Of a stretch of DNA of 64,000 nucleotides, positions 62,127-64,000 are shown piece after piece. Numbering within the stretch: position 1 is the first letter of the stretch; each line of letters begins with the position of its first letter. The notes under the pieces were generated by a model, which did no database searches, was not told where the DNA came from, and worked only from the letters and a program-made list of their open reading frames with translations. This DNA is from Phycisphaeraceae bacterium (GTDB lineage: Bacteria; Planctomycetota; Phycisphaerae; Phycisphaerales; UBA1924). The translations under genes were made by a program, and so were the position numbers. The stretch lies in the NCBI GenBank assembly GCA_019636695.1, contig JAHBXD010000005.1, positions 153,024 to 217,023 of the forward strand, in the 5' to 3' direction.

Positions 62127-64000
62127 TTATTTGTCAAAGAGCCATGCCTGATGCGACGTAACTTTATTCGGAGGAACGAACTCGCATTCTGCTGAATGCT
62201 CGCTCGTGAACCATGATACCACACCGCTGCCTTTTGTCTTGCAGTACACAGATCCGCGGATACCTCCGTGAGACACACCGAAATCAACACCAACTCCGCG
62301 GGAATCGTCGAGCAGGACTTTCGACATGGCCTCGATCTTGGTGCTGAGTGATGCGCCGATCGTCACCGACATGATTTCCGCTGCAGTAGCCTTTGCTTCG
62401 ATACCGACTTCCACACCGATGTATCCACCTACTCCGCCGGTGATCTGGCCTGCCCATTCGGCACCGGGATACTTCATAGTTTTGCCGGACAGCTCCGCCT
62501 TCAGGCCGCCGTTGAAGCAAATAAAGCCATACAAATCGCCGACGTGTTTGCGGATGATAGATGGAATATATTTGATCACACTGATCTTGAACTTGGCATT
62601 ACTGAAACCGACAATAGGGTCCAGTGCAATAGATGTCGTAAGCTGAAAACGAGCTCGGTGGGACTTGTCGTCCTCTTCCCATCCCCACGAAGCGCTGACT
62701 TTTCCCTTTGCCACTTCCCAAGTGAACTTGTCACCATCAGGGGCATTGACCGTGTTATAAATTTCGGCGGCGAGGGCAAGCGCCTTATGCCACTTCTGCG
62801 TGAGTTCACTCGCATCGACCTCGAGCTCAACCGAATACCCCGGGTAGCACTCGACCGTTGCATACCCCTGGCCGCCCTGACATGACTCAACCGCAATCGA
62901 GTACCGTGAGGGTGTCACAAATGCCGGAAAATATTTCTTCTCTCCATAATATTGCGCATCAAACGCGAGTTTTGTCCCCGATATCCCTTCGTTGGCTGCA
63001 CCGCTGACGACGATCCGCGGATGACCATTGCCGCAGACCTTGCCGTATACAGCCTCGACGCTGATCTTGTCGGCATCAAGTGCGGATACTTCTTGAAACG
63101 AAATAGGCTCAAACCCAAGCTTGTTACGTTTTACCTTTGCCTTCGGCCCACCCTGAACAACCTGAAGCAATTGATTTTCCGTCGGCCCAGAGGCCATACG
63201 GCCCGAATGGCCGCATTTGACAACCAACTGCTGGACACCGCAGTCCGGCGGCGGAAGCGGTGGCGGCGGAGGTGGACCGGCCTTGCCCGGGGCACCCGCA
63301 GCCGGTGCTGGCGGCGGCGGGAACGGCGGAGTATTTGGAGCCTTCTGCGGATTGAGAGTCTTGGATTTCCGTTGCCGCGGCGCTCCCTTCCCGACCTTGG
63401 AGACTTTTCCGGGCTTGCCGTCATCGGCCACGGCGGCCTCCAAAGGTTCTTCCATGGTGAACGGCTCGGTCGATTCGGCGGCCTCTGCCGCAGCCGCCGT
63501 ATCGGCTGGCCCGCCAGGAGACCCACCGCTGTTGATCTTCACCAGCGATCCCATGATGTCGACACCCGCAGGCCCGATGGAGACGAAGTTCCCCCCGACT
63601 TTCATGACAACGCTGGCCTGACCTTCGACGACCACGTTCATCGCTTTGATACTTGCGGCCGACTGACCTTCCGCGACGAACTTGCTCCCGCCCTTAAGCG
63701 ACACCACACCGTTGGCCGTAAGCTTCATGTCAGCGCCGCTCTTGATGCTCACCCCGTCGGTAGACCCCTCGATCAGAATCTTCTTCGACTTGTGCGAGAT
63801 CAGATCTGCGCCCTCAACGATGATCTTAGCTGCGTTGAGTTGGCAGTTCTCCTTGACGTATGTCACCTGATTCTTCTGATAGTCTTCGGCGACATCCTCC
63901 ACGACGGTATCGTGCCGCACAGCATCGGTTTTATCGTAAACCCCCTTCTGCACCCAGCGATTCACATCCTCTCTTACAAGGACGTTCAGGCTTCCTCCTT
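62127..64000 (-). CDS. VgrG-type protein with large C-terminal extension, 5' partial
   Basis: The frame is open to the window edge, and the last visible codons (VLVREDVNRWVQKGVYDK) are VgrG-like, so the start lies outside. The N-terminal part carries VgrG-type beta-helix sequence: VKENCQLNAAKIIVEGADLI, SKKILIEGSTDGVSIKSGAD and, at its end, MKVGGNFVSIGPAGVDIMGS followed by KINSGGSPG, the tip signature. A linker rich in Pro, Gly and Ala follows (PPPPPPLPPP), then about 380 residues of unknown sequence, including a Gly-rich stretch (AGQITGGVGGYIGVEVGIEA). This is a delivery-spike protein with a C-terminal cargo candidate. GC looks lower than in neighbours. Confidence 0.75.
   Translation of the reverse strand, partial: GGSLNVLVREDVNRWVQKGVYDKTDAVRHDTVVEDVAEDYQKNQVTYVKENCQLNAAKIIVEGADLISHKSKKILIEGSTDGVSIKSGADMKLTANGVVSLKGGSKFVAEGQSAASIKAMNVVVEGQASVVMKVGGNFVSIGPAGVDIMGSLVKINSGGSPGGPADTAAAAEAAESTEPFTMEEPLEAAVADDGKPGKVSKVGKGAPRQRKSKTLNPQKAPNTPPFPPPPAPAAGAPGKAGPPPPPPLPPPDCGVQQLVVKCGHSGRMASGPTENQLLQVVQGGPKAKVKRNKLGFEPISFQEVSALDADKISVEAVYGKVCGNGHPRIVVSGAANEGISGTKLAFDAQYYGEKKYFPAFVTPSRYSIAVESCQGGQGYATVECYPGYSVELEVDASELTQKWHKALALAAEIYNTVNAPDGDKFTWEVAKGKVSASWGWEEDDKSHRARFQLTTSIALDPIVGFSNAKFKISVIKYIPSIIRKHVGDLYGFICFNGGLKAELSGKTMKYPGAEWAGQITGGVGGYIGVEVGIEAKATAAEIMSVTIGASLSTKIEAMSKVLLDDSRGVGVDFGVSHGGIRGSVYCKTKGSGVVSWFTSEHSAECEFVPPNKVTSHQAWLFDK

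Noticed and set aside
1..64000. Insertion sequences, prophage or integrase genes
   Set aside because: No transposase, integrase or phage structural gene was recognised other than the VgrG-type protein, which fits a secretion spike better than a phage tail.

Overview
The window is GC-rich, densely coded bacterial chromosome. It most likely comes from a planctomycete of the class Phycisphaerae. Four secreted proteins end in a short Pro-Ala/Gly-Pro-Gly motif, one hydrophobic helix and an Arg run, a PEP-CTERM-like sorting tag common in that class. A Ser/Thr kinase fused to WD40 repeats, a prepilin-like protein with a DG-type C-terminus, a DUF1573-like protein and the futalosine-pathway enzyme MqnA also fit. 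This placement is inference; there is no rRNA in the window to confirm it.

Layout. 1-7.2 kb: zinc-ribbon protein, giant AsmA-like protein with a lipoprotein partner, small HTH protein, a tagged secreted protein with a polyglycine linker, and a small membrane protein. 7.3-12.9 kb: PutA followed by a lone CoA-transferase A subunit, then a divergent OsmC/TetR pair with a palindromic operator candidate. 12.9-25.1 kb: secreted tagged proteins (one with 43-residue HAF-like repeats), tRNA-Ser, a PBP4-type carboxypeptidase, a DUF1015 protein, PurD with an internal insertion, and a 1238-residue kinase with 15 WD repeats. 25.2-35 kb: tRNA-Gly, a sugar aminotransferase, a pterin dehydratase, a GluQ-like synthetase, a DUF192 lipoprotein, tRNA-Gln, then a run of GlmU N-domain, Prs, L25, Pth, S6 and SSB, then tRNA-Val. 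35-45.7 kb: MqnA, YceI, a membrane protein, a YbgC-type thioesterase, RadA, a lectin-like tagged protein, CCA transferase, and a tandem pair of secreted ClpP/NfeD-fold proteins closed by a strong terminator. 45.9-56 kb: MFS transporter, Der GTPase, a four-gene secreted or membrane cassette (prepilin-like, anchored, Cys-rich, DUF1573-like), MiaA and TopA. 56-64 kb: RND permease and adaptor, then an unknown protein downstream of a VgrG-type protein with a large C-terminal extension that runs off the window.

How the genes work together. The GlmU-N/Prs/L25/Pth/S6/SSB run is a compact housekeeping operon for precursor supply and translation. PutA and the CoA-transferase subunit sit 53 bp apart and are probably co-transcribed for proline and acyl-CoA catabolism. 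The adaptor and permease overlap by 4 bp and form a tripartite efflux pump without a TolC in the window. The VgrG-extension protein and its downstream neighbour are the best candidate for an undescribed system: a type VI-like delivery protein carrying an unrecognised C-terminal domain. The 49.0-51.7 kb secreted cassette and the paired ClpP-fold proteins are the next most interesting units. All family assignments are by motif recognition; no database search was run.
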